The notes under the pieces were generated by a model. That model did not search any database. It saw only the letters and a program-made list of their open reading frames with translations, and had not been told where the DNA came from. Made by a program: the position numbers and the translations under genes. From assembly GCA_014728115.1 (NCBI GenBank), contig WJME01000218.1:1-64000 (forward strand): a DNA stretch of 64,000 nucleotides, written 5' to 3'. Source of the DNA: Candidatus Zhuqueibacterota bacterium. Lineage in GTDB: Bacteria; Zhuqueibacterota; Zhuqueibacteria; Residuimicrobiales; Oceaniaggregativiventaceae. Below, one piece after another: positions 8,943 to 19,030 of this stretch. How positions within the stretch are numbered: position 1 is the first letter of the stretch; the number at the start of each line of letters is the position of its first letter.

Positions 8943-11900
8943 ATGCAAAAGTTGTTTATCATTGTTCTGCTTTTCATGGCACCCTGCGCTATGGCAGCCA
9001 CGACAGGAAAAATTTCCGGGGTTGTCACGGATGCCTCGACCGGAGAGCCCTTGCCGGGTGTTAATGTCATTGTCGATGGCACGACCATTGGCGCTGCAAG
9101 CGGACTGGATGGCAAATTTTTTATCGTCAATGTTCCACCGGGCAGTTACACGGTCAAAGCCTCTTATATAGGCTATACCACCAAGACCATAAAAAATGTC
9201 CGGGTCAGTATCGGCCGCACGACCCGTTTGCCCGTCGAGATGGAAGAAACCGTGCTGGAAGGCGGTGAGGTGGTGGTTGTGGCGGAACGCGAAGAGATCA
9301 AACAGGATGTCTCATATTCAGAAACCGCGCTGGTCGCCCGTGAAGTGACCTCGGCACCCACAGGCACGGATATCAGGGCCACTATCGATATGGCGCCTTC
9401 CATCGACCGAGATGATAATACCGGAAACATAATTATTCGAGGATCCTTACAGGATGAGGTCGGGCTCATTGTCGATGACTTTGCCTCGCAGGATAAACGC
9501 CATGGCACGCCGATCTTCAAGATCTCCCGCTCTGCTATCAAAGAGATTCAGATTTTGACCGGTGGATTCAGCGCTGAATACGGATCTGCCCGGTCGGGAT
9601 TGATCAATGTGGTGACCAAGGAGGGCGGCAGCTCGTATCACGGATCCGTGGATTTCCGTTATCAGCCCGAAACGGCAAAACATGTCGGCCCCAATATCCA
9701 CACCCGCGACAACTGGTGGGAGATCGGCCGGTTTCAATTTCTGGAACTGAATCAAGGTCCGAATATGATCAACTGGCGGGGAGAGGAAATCCCCACCTGG
9801 ACCAATGAATATGGTGAAAATGTGGACGCCGACTATGATGGCATACCCGATTTTGTGGGATTCGATTCATTGTATTCCAAAATCCAGGCCAATCGCAGGT
9901 TGCGAGAATATAGGGGATATCCCAAAGACTCTATTTCTCCTGAAGAATTGTTGGAGGCACAGCAATGGTTTTTCCGGCCCTGGGATTATCAGCATCCGGA
10001 CACATATGTGGAAGCCACCTTTGGCGGGCCTATTCCTTTTACCAACGACAAATTGACCTTTTTTATCGATGGCTATTATGACCGTCAAAGCTATCCGGTC
10101 AAGGTGTCGCGGGATTATTATGTGGATAATTTTATTCGTGCCAAACTCAAATGGCAATTAAGTCCTTCCTTTATCATCCGCTATCAGGGCAGTTATGGAG
10201 AAATGCAGAGCGTCTCTTTTGGTTTCTTTGAAGCGAACTTGGATCCACGAAATAGATCTTCTTCATCAAATTATTTTTTACGTAATTCTTCCGGAAAGAA
10301 TATGTTCAACTGGGGCAGCCGGTCTGCTTCTTATTACAAATGGGTCGCTTCCAATGGTCTGCGCTTTACGCATGTGGTCAGCCCCTCTACGTTTTGGGAA
10401 TTGAACATGATGTATAATCGCCATAGTTATCGGCGCAAATATGAAATGCCATTGCGAGACCTGAATTCACCCGTCCATTGGACGACCATCGATGACACGC
10501 CCATCGCAATGTCTGAATCTCCGTATGGTATCTATGAAAGTTTTTCTGCTGCTACAATTGGGGAGGGGGCGTGGACCGATCCTGAAACCGGGCAAGAATA
10601 TCCGGTTTGGAATGTGGCACCGGAAATGGGTCCGTTTCATTTTGGTTACCAAAACGAGGATCAGGATGCCAGCTGGTATGAAACGTTCAACATGAAAGGC
10701 GATTTTACCAGCCAGGTCTCTGACCTGCATCAGCTCAAAGGCGGATTCACTTTTAATTATGAATGGATGCATTTACGGGCAGGCAATGACGAACAGTTTG
10801 TCGAAGAGTGGGGTCGACAAAACTGGAAACCGGCTCCTACACTTGGTAACCACAGCTATGTCGATGGCGGAATATATATCGAAGACAAGATCGAATTCGA
10901 AGGCATGATCATGACTCTCGGCTTGCGTGGGGATTTTTATAAAGCCAATACACCCTTTTATACAGATCCGTGGAATTACTATTACGGATCCAATGCTTAC
11001 GAATTCAATCCCCAGACCGGAGAACCTGTTATCGGCACCTACTATAGCATTGCTCAGGATAGTCTGGAATTCGCAACACATAAAGATGGCCCCTTTAAAT
11101 TCGCTGTGGGACCCCGTGTGGGTGTTTCCCATCCGATCAGTGAGAATGCGAAAATCTTTTTCAATTATGGCTACTTTTTTCAGCGGGCCAATCCTTATGA
11201 TATTCTTGTCGATACCATCAATCCCTATTGGCCTTTGATGCGGATGAGCAATCCGAACCTCGAGTTTAGAAAAAATATCAATTATGAGGTCGGTCTGAAA
11301 CATAATATCGCCGACCGAATCACATATTCGATCACAGGCTATTACAAAGACATCTATAATGAAATCGGGGCCATCAGCTATGTCCCCTTACCATCGACCT
11401 ATCCTTCGGGAGACACCAATCCCTACCAGCGGCCGGAGAATAATAACTATCGCGATATTCGTGGATTCGAGATCGAAATGCAGGGGAGATTTTTGCGTTA
11501 CTTTACCGCCCGTGTCAACTATAACTATTTGATGACCCGGACGGGTGAATACGGTTACAGCACGATCTTTCAGGATCCCTTTGCCGTGAATACGCTCAAA
11601 GATCCGGATGCCAATCAGCCCAAACCGCGTCCGATTTTTCGCAGCACCTTGTTGTTCAATCTTCCTCCGGCTCCCAAAGGTGCCTCCCTCCTGAACAAAA
11701 TTTTTTCAGACCTCGAAGTCTCGACTTACTTTCGCTGGGAAGCGGGGGAATGGTTCTGGTGGGATCGGGGTGAATGGATCAACCGGTTTCCGGAAAAAGA
11801 TCAGAATGTTCAATGGAAACCCTATCATAATGGCATTGATTTCAACATCTATAAAGGGATTTCCTTTGCAGGGTTGAACATGCGCGCCTATCTCAACGTC

Positions 11901-12125
11901 CGCAATTTATTGAACAACAAATCTTTATTGCGGCAGGCCTACAGCAGTGTCAGAGATCCGGGATTTAATATCTTCGATTATATGGATTATTTGGAAGAAA
12001 AAGGAAAATTCGAGCCAGGATGGTATGATGATGACCTGGAAGAAATTCTCATGCGTGCCAATCCCTATTATGCCATTTTTCAGATGCCCAGATCCATTGT
12101 GTATGGACTGGAAATTCAATTCTAA
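8943..12125 (+). CDS. TonB-dependent outer-membrane receptor with CarboxypepD_reg-like N-terminus
   Basis: 1060 residues. After a signal peptide (cleavage near AMA) comes a carboxypeptidase-regulatory-like beta-sandwich (about 22-105, GKISGVVTDASTGEPLPGV). A plug domain follows (about 140-230, with EIQILTGGFSAEYGSARSGLINVVTKEGG), then a beta-barrel ending in a terminal Phe (LEIQF), as expected for BAM-assembled barrels. This architecture imports large ligands such as oligosaccharides using TonB. TTTTTGGAGG precedes the ATG. Unlike SusC loci there is no SusD next to it; an FN3/CTD protein and a PorV-like protein follow instead. Confidence 0.93.
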   Translation: MQKLFIIVLLFMAPCAMAATTGKISGVVTDASTGEPLPGVNVIVDGTTIGAASGLDGKFFIVNVPPGSYTVKASYIGYTTKTIKNVRVSIGRTTRLPVEMEETVLEGGEVVVVAEREEIKQDVSYSETALVAREVTSAPTGTDIRATIDMAPSIDRDDNTGNIIIRGSLQDEVGLIVDDFASQDKRHGTPIFKISRSAIKEIQILTGGFSAEYGSARSGLINVVTKEGGSSYHGSVDFRYQPETAKHVGPNIHTRDNWWEIGRFQFLELNQGPNMINWRGEEIPTWTNEYGENVDADYDGIPDFVGFDSLYSKIQANRRLREYRGYPKDSISPEELLEAQQWFFRPWDYQHPDTYVEATFGGPIPFTNDKLTFFIDGYYDRQSYPVKVSRDYYVDNFIRAKLKWQLSPSFIIRYQGSYGEMQSVSFGFFEANLDPRNRSSSSNYFLRNSSGKNMFNWGSRSASYYKWVASNGLRFTHVVSPSTFWELNMMYNRHSYRRKYEMPLRDLNSPVHWTTIDDTPIAMSESPYGIYESFSAATIGEGAWTDPETGQEYPVWNVAPEMGPFHFGYQNEDQDASWYETFNMKGDFTSQVSDLHQLKGGFTFNYEWMHLRAGNDEQFVEEWGRQNWKPAPTLGNHSYVDGGIYIEDKIEFEGMIMTLGLRGDFYKANTPFYTDPWNYYYGSNAYEFNPQTGEPVIGTYYSIAQDSLEFATHKDGPFKFAVGPRVGVSHPISENAKIFFNYGYFFQRANPYDILVDTINPYWPLMRMSNPNLEFRKNINYEVGLKHNIADRITYSITGYYKDIYNEIGAISYVPLPSTYPSGDTNPYQRPENNNYRDIRGFEIEMQGRFLRYFTARVNYNYLMTRTGEYGYSTIFQDPFAVNTLKDPDANQPKPRPIFRSTLLFNLPPAPKGASLLNKIFSDLEVSTYFRWEAGEWFWWDRGEWINRFPEKDQNVQWKPYHNGIDFNIYKGISFAGLNMRAYLNVRNLLNNKSLLRQAYSSVRDPGFNIFDYMDYLEEKGKFEPGWYDDDLEEILMRANPYYAIFQMPRSIVYGLEIQF

Positions 12126-12152
12126 ATGGGCGCCAGAAACAGGAGAAAAGAT

Positions 12153-14114
12153 ATGTTGAAAAAGGGTTTATTTATATTATTGATATTTTGTCTGGGGTCG
12201 AGCTTATGGGCCCAATCGCGTGAGGTCAACTGCGGACGATTCGGGATGAATGTCGGCAGTACCGGCGGTGTGAGTGAGTTCAACTGGCCCCGGGATTTCA
12301 GATACGCTTCGAACGGAGGTGGAAGCAGTTATCACATTCTTATCGAAGACTGGAACAAGCCCAACGGCAATATCAATGGCTATGCCGTACCCGAAGACAC
12401 AGAAATTGGAAGTTGGTCCACTGTTTCCAATATAAAAAAGGTCAAATATCCATACCCCACCATAACTGTCGAAGGAATCGATATCAGCAGCACCGATGTC
12501 TATGACGGCAATCCCGATCCCAACCTGATCAGTGATCAGATGGTGGAAACCGTGGTAAATACTTATATCGGCATGACCTTACGTCAGCGCGTCTTTGCCT
12601 GGAGTCACCCAAAGTATCAGGATTTTGCTATTGTTCACCAACAATGGATCAATACCGGCAATACCGATGCCGATCCCGAAATCGAACTGCCCAATAACGA
12701 TTTTTCAAACTTTTATTTTTTCCAGGTCAATACCTTTGCACCCGGAAATGGTAGCCATGATGAAAAAGCGGATCGTACCCATACAAAGAGTGACCGCTCT
12801 GAAGTCTATTCCAATGTCGACGTATGGGTATGGGAAGGCGATGATCCGGACAATCCAGGGGTCTATGATCCGAACAGACCTCAGCTCCTGCATGTCTCTG
12901 TGGGCAATGATCCCAATGATCTCTGGCAAGGCAAGCGTATCGATAATGAAGGCGACCCCAAACCCGAAACCGGGGAATTTATGTCGCCCATGTTTGTTGG
13001 AGAAGGGATTCTCCATCTGGATGCAGGCACGGATGACCGAAGCCATGATCCTGAAAAACTCAAGATCATGTTATGGGATGATTACTATTGGTTATACCAC
13101 GGCGCAACTCAGGATCGCGAAGATCGCTACCAGGTGTTTCGCGAGGGTCTGAATGGCGTCAGGTTCAGCGATGATTTTGAAAAGGATTCCCCCGATCCTG
13201 TCGTGAATTCTCAGCGCGCTCTTTCGACCTATGGCCCCTGGGAAATGGCCTTTGGCGACACGATCAATATCGTGTTTTTCAGAGGGGTCAAGGGGATCAA
13301 TGCCAATCTTGCAAAAGAAAAAGGGGCCGAATGGCTCGATTGGTTCCTGAACGGTGAAGGGAATTTTGATGATGAGGCCAAAAACCAGTTACTACGCTCC
13401 GGTCGCGATTCGCTGATCCAGATCTATGAATATGCCAAAGAAGTGTATGCCAATGATTATAGTCTGCCGGAAGGTATGAATCCACAACCTCCTTCCCGTC
13501 TCGAGGTCGCGAGTATTGACAGCAATCATGTGCTGATTGAATGGTCTCAGCCCGAACGCGTGCCTATGAATATTTCCCATTATAACATTTATACCTCCAT
13601 CGGTAGTCGTGACACCCGGTACGAATTACATGAATCCATCGAGGCCGAAGAGGGGTTGACCGATTACCAATATATCCTGCGCGATCCTCAACCCGGTTTT
13701 GCGTATTATTTTGCCCTGACTGCTGTGGATGTCAATGGCAATGAGAGCAGTCTCTATCTCTGTCGTACCAACAGACTGGCGCTTCAGGCCGGTCTGGCAA
13801 AGAGCGATGAGATGGATGGCATACGCGTTGTCCCCAATCCGTTTGTCTATGACCCGGATGGCATTGAAAACTATACCGGTGAGCCGGACAAGCTCATCTT
13901 TGCCGGTCTGCCCGGACCCTGCAAGATACGAATCTATACCCTGACCGGTGACCTTATCGATGAGATCGAGCATCGGGATGCTTTTTCAGGCGGACGCGAG
14001 TTCCTGACGATTACGCGGTATCAGCAGTTTATGGTCAGTGGGGTTTATATCTATCACGTAAAAAGTCTGGAAGGCAAAGGCGAAAAAACCGGAAAATTTA
14101 TTGTCGTGCGATAA
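12153..14114 (+). CDS. Secreted FN3 protein with C-terminal sorting-like domain, partner of the TonB receptor
   Basis: 653 residues, starting at the ATG at 12153 behind AGGAGA. The signal peptide ends near LWAQ and has no lipobox cysteine at the cleavage site, so it is not an obvious lipoprotein. The first ~440 residues are acidic, rich in Asp and aromatic residues, and of no family I know. An FN3 domain follows (about 450-545, PSRLEVASIDSNHVLIEWSQP). The end is a CTD-like domain beginning VVPNPF and ending in a short basic tail. It lies 27 bases after the receptor stop, so it is probably co-expressed and may take the SusD-like place of a surface partner; that role is inference. Confidence 0.75.
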   Translation: MLKKGLFILLIFCLGSSLWAQSREVNCGRFGMNVGSTGGVSEFNWPRDFRYASNGGGSSYHILIEDWNKPNGNINGYAVPEDTEIGSWSTVSNIKKVKYPYPTITVEGIDISSTDVYDGNPDPNLISDQMVETVVNTYIGMTLRQRVFAWSHPKYQDFAIVHQQWINTGNTDADPEIELPNNDFSNFYFFQVNTFAPGNGSHDEKADRTHTKSDRSEVYSNVDVWVWEGDDPDNPGVYDPNRPQLLHVSVGNDPNDLWQGKRIDNEGDPKPETGEFMSPMFVGEGILHLDAGTDDRSHDPEKLKIMLWDDYYWLYHGATQDREDRYQVFREGLNGVRFSDDFEKDSPDPVVNSQRALSTYGPWEMAFGDTINIVFFRGVKGINANLAKEKGAEWLDWFLNGEGNFDDEAKNQLLRSGRDSLIQIYEYAKEVYANDYSLPEGMNPQPPSRLEVASIDSNHVLIEWSQPERVPMNISHYNIYTSIGSRDTRYELHESIEAEEGLTDYQYILRDPQPGFAYYFALTAVDVNGNESSLYLCRTNRLALQAGLAKSDEMDGIRVVPNPFVYDPDGIENYTGEPDKLIFAGLPGPCKIRIYTLTGDLIDEIEHRDAFSGGREFLTITRYQQFMVSGVYIYHVKSLEGKGEKTGKFIVVR

Positions 14115-14150
14115 GAGCTTGTATTCTCTTGGCGTAATAAGGAGCTTGAC

Positions 14151-15137
14151 ATGAAAACATTTTCATATTTATTGAACCTCATCATTTTCCTGTGTTTGTT
14201 GGGCAATGTCTTTGCTCAAGACAATGAAAAAATTACCGAATTTCCCGATGCCCGGGATTTGAAAAAAGTGGGACAGGCAGGATATACGTTTCTAAAGATC
14301 GGTGTCGACGGCCGCAGCACAGCCATAGGAGAAGCTGCGGTCACTCTCGAAGGCGATGCTGCAACCCTCTTTTTCAATCCGGCCGGCATTACCAGCGTGG
14401 AAGGTCATTCGGTATTTGTCGGCCATACCACATGGATCGCGGATATCACCAAATCGGCTGCCGCCTGGGCCGGAAATTTCGGCACCTGGGGCCAGTTTGG
14501 GGTGAGTGCCGTGTATATGGATTACAACACCATCGAAGGCACAGAGATCGATCCGTTCCATCCCATGGGATACCGCGATACCGGCAATATCGGTATCGAA
14601 GAGTATGCCATAGGACTGACCTATGGCCAGCGATTTACCAACAAATTCGGCGTTGCCGCCACCGTAAAGTACTGCCGCCAGGATTTTGTTGTGGTCGAAT
14701 CGGAAAAGATCGCCATGGATGTGGGTACGGTCTATGATATCGGCTGGCATGGCATGAAGGTCGCTATGAGCATTCAACATTTCAGCACTGATGTCAAATA
14801 CGTCGAAGAGACGTTTCAATTGCCTATGACCTTTCATATCGGTACCAGCATCGATTTGTTCGATCTCCTGGGTGTGGCCAGTACGACTCACAAAATGGAC
14901 GTCCTGATAGAGGGAAACAATCCCATCGACTATTCGGAACGATTTCATTTCGGTGCAGAATATTGGTATCAGAGTATGGTCGCTCTTCGGGCAGGCTATA
15001 AACTCAATTATGATGAGCAAGGGCTGACCCTGGGCGCCGGGATCAGACTGAGCCATTTTGATCTTCATTATTCTTATAGCAGTATGGGAAGTTATCTCGG
15101 TTCGGCAAACCGTTTTTCGGCAAATTACAATTTTTAA
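14151..15137 (+). CDS. PorV/PorQ family outer-membrane beta-barrel protein
   Basis: 328 residues. A signal peptide (cleavage near FAQ) is followed by the family hallmark near the N-terminus: GQAGYTFLKIGVDGRSTAIGEA, then AATLFFNPAGI. The rest is alternating beta-strands ending in an aromatic residue (ANYNF). PorV is the FadL-like barrel of T9SS that ferries cargo carrying C-terminal domains to the surface attachment complex. Its position between the TonB receptor and a run of CTD cargo genes fits that job. RBS AAGGAGC stands before the ATG. Confidence 0.85.
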   Translation: MKTFSYLLNLIIFLCLLGNVFAQDNEKITEFPDARDLKKVGQAGYTFLKIGVDGRSTAIGEAAVTLEGDAATLFFNPAGITSVEGHSVFVGHTTWIADITKSAAAWAGNFGTWGQFGVSAVYMDYNTIEGTEIDPFHPMGYRDTGNIGIEEYAIGLTYGQRFTNKFGVAATVKYCRQDFVVVESEKIAMDVGTVYDIGWHGMKVAMSIQHFSTDVKYVEETFQLPMTFHIGTSIDLFDLLGVASTTHKMDVLIEGNNPIDYSERFHFGAEYWYQSMVALRAGYKLNYDEQGLTLGAGIRLSHFDLHYSYSSMGSYLGSANRFSANYNF

Positions 15138-15204
15138 AGAGAGAGAATCGAAAATCAAACGATAATGCCGGAATGCAAATCTTTAACCCAATTCAAAGAA
15201 AGGA

Positions 15205-15320
15205 AGGTGATATACTACAGCGCATACCCTTACCAATCCTCGGGGCCGCCAAGAGGGAGGAACCGGTAAACGATGCGTCCTTGGGGTGTAGGATTAATTC
15301 ATTAATCAACCGGTAACTAG
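15205..15320 (+). promoter_or_regulatory. Possible structured leader of the dockerin/FN3 gene
   Basis: The 203-base gap before the 15341 gene contains nested complementary segments: TTACC (15230) with GGTAA (15265), CCTC with GAGG between them, and AATCCT (15235) with AGGATT (15290). AACCGGTAA occurs twice, near 15261 and 15308. It matches no riboswitch consensus I could recall. It may be a folded 5-prime leader or a processing site. Confidence 0.3.
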
Positions 15321-15340
15321 AACAAAATAGGAGAGAGAAC

Positions 15341-18300
15341 ATGCGTAAAAGCTATATGCTTTTGGTAAGCGTGATCTTTATCTTGGCATTCAGCAGCATG
15401 GGATGGACCCAGGTTACTCTGGATCCTAACCTGGCGTTTGGTGCCAATGTGTTTACTACAGCCAGCAATACAGCAGACAGTCTGAACATCGCTGATAATG
15501 ACCTGTCGACCGTATGTGCAGGTAACAATGCTCCATTTACCTTTGATATCGATCTCGGTGAAGCCAAAGAGTTCGATTTCGTTGGATATATGAGCTATAG
15601 AAACCGCTGGCACAGTTATGTGCTGATCGATACCGATACCGGAGATACGCTGGTTGACCGATCCACGAATGAGATGCTGTCCAATACCTTTATCGATCAA
15701 TTTATCGCTGATACTCTCGATACACCGGTTACGGCCCAAAATCTGCAATTGGTCGTGATCAATGGTTCTTCAGGCTGGAAAGGCTGCGCAGAGTTGGTAC
15801 TGAAAAAATTGAATGGCGTCTATAATGCGCCTCTGCCAAAAGGTTCTGGTGCCTCGGCCCATAGCGTTAAGCTAGAGTTCCAGCTTTTGGATGAAACACC
15901 TGTCGATGAATTTCAGGTGTTTGATGGCAATGATGTGCTTGTTGCTACGGTTCCCGGCGATGCCGTGGAAGCAGTGGTCGGAAGCCTTGCCGATGGATTT
16001 ATGCCTGAAACAGAATATCAATTCTCTGTACATGCCATCGTCAATGGTCAGGCATTTGCTACAGACGAAATTTCTGTCATGACCCTGCCGCGTTTGACCA
16101 ATCTTTCTGCGGCTGCTCTTTCTGCCAACTCGGTCGAACTCACCTGGACAGACAATGCTGAAGATGAAGACGGTTACCAGGTATGGCAAAAAGTCGGTGA
16201 AGAATATCAGGTTCTGGAGACTGTTCAGGCCAATTCTTATATGGTCACCGGCTTGATGGAAAACACTGCTTATACGTTTGCCGTGGCCCCGGTGGTCAAT
16301 GGTCAGGTTCAGGCCGAAAGCACGGTCGATGTGACCACCATGCTGGGCGCCACCGACCTCCAGGCCATGCGTTATTCGGTCGAAGCCATCGAGCTTTCTT
16401 TTTCTGATAATGGTGCGACCAACGAAGGCTTGTGGGTGCTCTATAGTGAAGACCAGGCCATGTGGGATACCCTGACGGTGGAAAACAAATCCGATGAAAT
16501 CGTGGCCGATACCGTCATGGTTCAAGGTTTGAAACCGAATACCACCTACTATTTTATGGTTCAACCGTTTGCCGGTGAAGAGGTCTGGACAGCTTCGCCT
16601 ATGGCCCACGCCACGACCTTTCCGTGGATGACCCCGGTGGTTGCTACCGGAAGTTTGGTGGATGAAGATTTTAGCGACGGCATGCTCGACCATCCCAGAC
16701 ATTGGGAAATGCCGGGTGAAGGATACGATATCATGACCCCGAACCTTCGGGATGCCGACTTTGCATTGGCACGCCGTCTGGCTGCAGGGGGAGATACCTG
16801 GAGCAAATTCCCGGTATGGGGTAAATTCAGGGATCGTAACAACAATGGGATCAAAGATCCTGGTGAATATGTCCCCCATTTGATCAATACCGCCGAAGAT
16901 GTGGTCGTTCTCAAGGCACGTCACTATTCTGACATTGTATCCGGATCGACCGAATACTATAACATCAATGCACGTGTATGGGGCCCGAGAGCCCATCCTG
17001 AAGGTATTGTTCAGGTCAAATTGAATTATAATACCAAAGGCAAATCAGGATATGGCCGTCAGGTACATCCCATGGTCAATGGTGAACAATATCCGGTAGG
17101 GGCACCGTCCTGGCAGTTACCGCCTACACTGGCCTATGGAAACTTTGGTGATGCCAATGACTCTACCTTGTCAGTAACCTATGAAAACCTGATTCTTTAT
17201 CGTCCGGAAGAAGACACGCTTGGAAACGTCACCACGAACGTGGAAACCTGGACGCAAAACAATCCTGGTTTTGAAGCGGTTTATGAACAGGGTTTGGCGA
17301 AAAACGGATTTGCTGCCATCGATCATGTCGGGCTCCTGATGGTTCGTCCTGCGCTGCGCAGTGGAATCTTGGTTCGCGATGGTGTGGCTGACAAAGATGC
17401 TCAGCTGGGTCTTGAACATTTTCAACTCGGTATCACCAAAAAAGCTGATTTCAATATCGACTATCGCGTCGATGTGGAAGACTTTTTTGCGATGGCCTCT
17501 GGCTGGGGTCAGGGTGATACGGTTCGCGTCGGACGCGAAATCATCATCTATCCCAAGACCATGCTACATGGTGACGGAAACAATGATGGTGTCGTAGACG
17601 CTTCTGATTTCGAGGTGCTGAAGGAAATGTGGAACAAGGGAACGCGTGAAGAGGTCATGCGCTACAAATACGACGCACCCAAACCCCGCAAAGCCAACCA
17701 CGAACTGGTCGCAGAAGTCAATATCCGTACCGGAATGGTCACCTTGCGCGGAACCGACAGCCTGACGGTTGTGGGATACAAGCTGGTATCGCCTTCCGGC
17801 GGATTCGCTTATTATCCTGCCAGTCCGTTGTTCAAAAAAGGACTAAAGACCTTTACGGCCAGCGAAATCAGTGAAGCCAACAATGCATCGTTCATGTTTA
17901 CGGCTCCTTCGGGACGCGGTGGCGATGACCGTCGCACCAAACCCCTGGGCCGTATCTATAACACCGATATCAATCCTCGTGACGTCCAGCTCGTATGGCA
18001 GGATGATTTTGGCGGCGAGACCATGATCGGTGGTGTGACCTATATCGATATGGAATTCGACGGGATCATGAGTGTGATGGCCGATGCTGCTCCGCCTGAT
18101 ACTTCTGTAGAGATGACGTTTGCCCACTATACCGCTGAAAAAGATCGCCGCAATGTCTACTGGAATGATGGCGGCGGACGCGACATGGGTCAGCAGTTCA
18201 TCGTTGAATCCGTAACCACCCTGGACAAGATCACCATGGCTGTTTTTCCGCATGCCTGGGGTGAAATGGTGCAAGAACTCGATGCCGCGCAGGATGACGG

Positions 18301-19024
18301 TTGCTTTATGAAAATCGTCAAAACGCCGAGCTATGAGAATTCTAATGAGGTGTCCGCAACTCTTGCAACCTATTACGGAAACCTGCCTTCAGTGTTGGAT
18401 ACTCTGGATAACCGTTTCATCACCTTTGATCTGCCCGGTGACGGTATCGTTCTGGAACCATTGGAAGGCGACAGCACCTATGGTTTTCTGTTCGGATTTG
18501 TCAGCCCCAAAGACGGTCGTGTGATCAATTTCTCCATCACCCATCCTTACAAAGATTCTCTGGGCGTGGATGATTACATGGGCGGCTCTAAAATCGATTT
18601 CACCTGGAAACAGAATCGTGATATCGATGGCGGTTATAAATACAATCCGCAAGGCTGGAAATGGGGTCACCAGACCACCTTCTGGCTGGAAGCTTCACAC
18701 ATTGGTGGTCCGACTGCCGTGGAACGGGATTTTGTCGATCTGCCGACAAACTATGATCTGGCGCAGAACTATCCCAATCCATTCAATCCCACAACCACGA
18801 TCACCTTTAGCCTGCCCGAACCCGGTGAGGTAAAACTGAGTATTTATGATATCACCGGCCGGCTGGTCAAGGAACTCGTGGACGATTACAAAGGTGCAGG
18901 TATCCATAATATCCTCTGGGATGCCAGAGATAATAGTGGATACAAGGTGGCCAGCGGTGTTTATTTGTATCGACTCGAAACCAATGGTCATGCTTTTTCA
19001 CGCCGCATGATGCTGCTTAAATAA
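15341..19024 (+). CDS. Large secreted FN3/dockerin-like protein with T9SS type A sorting domain
   Basis: 1227 residues. A signal peptide (cleavage after TQ) leads into a discoidin-like beta region (about 25-150). Three FN3-like repeats follow (about 165-440), then a jelly-roll-like region (about 445-700) with a calcium loop DRNNNGIKDPGE (D498). Two dockerin-type EF loops begin at D703 (DFNIDYRVDVED) and D745 (DGNNDGVVDASD), separated by a longer insert than usual. Further beta domains precede the C-terminal sorting domain (QNYPNPFNPTTTITF, ending MMLLK). It is probably a surface-displayed carbohydrate-binding or scaffold protein. I see no catalytic signature, and no cohesin is encoded in the window. 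Confidence 0.8.
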   Translation: MRKSYMLLVSVIFILAFSSMGWTQVTLDPNLAFGANVFTTASNTADSLNIADNDLSTVCAGNNAPFTFDIDLGEAKEFDFVGYMSYRNRWHSYVLIDTDTGDTLVDRSTNEMLSNTFIDQFIADTLDTPVTAQNLQLVVINGSSGWKGCAELVLKKLNGVYNAPLPKGSGASAHSVKLEFQLLDETPVDEFQVFDGNDVLVATVPGDAVEAVVGSLADGFMPETEYQFSVHAIVNGQAFATDEISVMTLPRLTNLSAAALSANSVELTWTDNAEDEDGYQVWQKVGEEYQVLETVQANSYMVTGLMENTAYTFAVAPVVNGQVQAESTVDVTTMLGATDLQAMRYSVEAIELSFSDNGATNEGLWVLYSEDQAMWDTLTVENKSDEIVADTVMVQGLKPNTTYYFMVQPFAGEEVWTASPMAHATTFPWMTPVVATGSLVDEDFSDGMLDHPRHWEMPGEGYDIMTPNLRDADFALARRLAAGGDTWSKFPVWGKFRDRNNNGIKDPGEYVPHLINTAEDVVVLKARHYSDIVSGSTEYYNINARVWGPRAHPEGIVQVKLNYNTKGKSGYGRQVHPMVNGEQYPVGAPSWQLPPTLAYGNFGDANDSTLSVTYENLILYRPEEDTLGNVTTNVETWTQNNPGFEAVYEQGLAKNGFAAIDHVGLLMVRPALRSGILVRDGVADKDAQLGLEHFQLGITKKADFNIDYRVDVEDFFAMASGWGQGDTVRVGREIIIYPKTMLHGDGNNDGVVDASDFEVLKEMWNKGTREEVMRYKYDAPKPRKANHELVAEVNIRTGMVTLRGTDSLTVVGYKLVSPSGGFAYYPASPLFKKGLKTFTASEISEANNASFMFTAPSGRGGDDRRTKPLGRIYNTDINPRDVQLVWQDDFGGETMIGGVTYIDMEFDGIMSVMADAAPPDTSVEMTFAHYTAEKDRRNVYWNDGGGRDMGQQFIVESVTTLDKITMAVFPHAWGEMVQELDAAQDDGCFMKIVKTPSYENSNEVSATLATYYGNLPSVLDTLDNRFITFDLPGDGIVLEPLEGDSTYGFLFGFVSPKDGRVINFSITHPYKDSLGVDDYMGGSKIDFTWKQNRDIDGGYKYNPQGWKWGHQTTFWLEASHIGGPTAVERDFVDLPTNYDLAQNYPNPFNPTTTITFSLPEPGEVKLSIYDITGRLVKELVDDYKGAGIHNILWDARDNSGYKVASGVYLYRLETNGHAFSRRMMLLK

Positions 19025-19030
19025 ACGAAT

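Noticed and set aside
8943-14114. SusC/SusD pair
   Set aside because: The receptor is SusC-like in layout, but the neighbour has no SusD (TPR-type) features or lipobox, so SusD was not called.
14292-15158. 288-codon open frame antisense to the PorV-like gene
   Set aside because: Shadow frame with no motif or start signal; the sense product matches PorV/PorQ well.
15262-15292. Similarity to the 16S rRNA segment around GTAAACGATG
   Set aside because: About 13 matching bases only; flanking rRNA helices are absent and a similar string occurs by chance at 41383. Not an rRNA fragment.
15200-15320. Riboswitch (c-di-GMP, cobalamin, ydaO, fluoride) in the leader of the dockerin gene
   Set aside because: Compared with remembered consensus cores; none fitted. 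Kept only as a possible structured leader.
15872-16996. 374-codon open frame antisense to the dockerin/FN3 gene
   Set aside because: No ribosome-binding site, His/Arg/Ile-rich composition typical of a shadow frame, no motif. The sense gene has clear domains.
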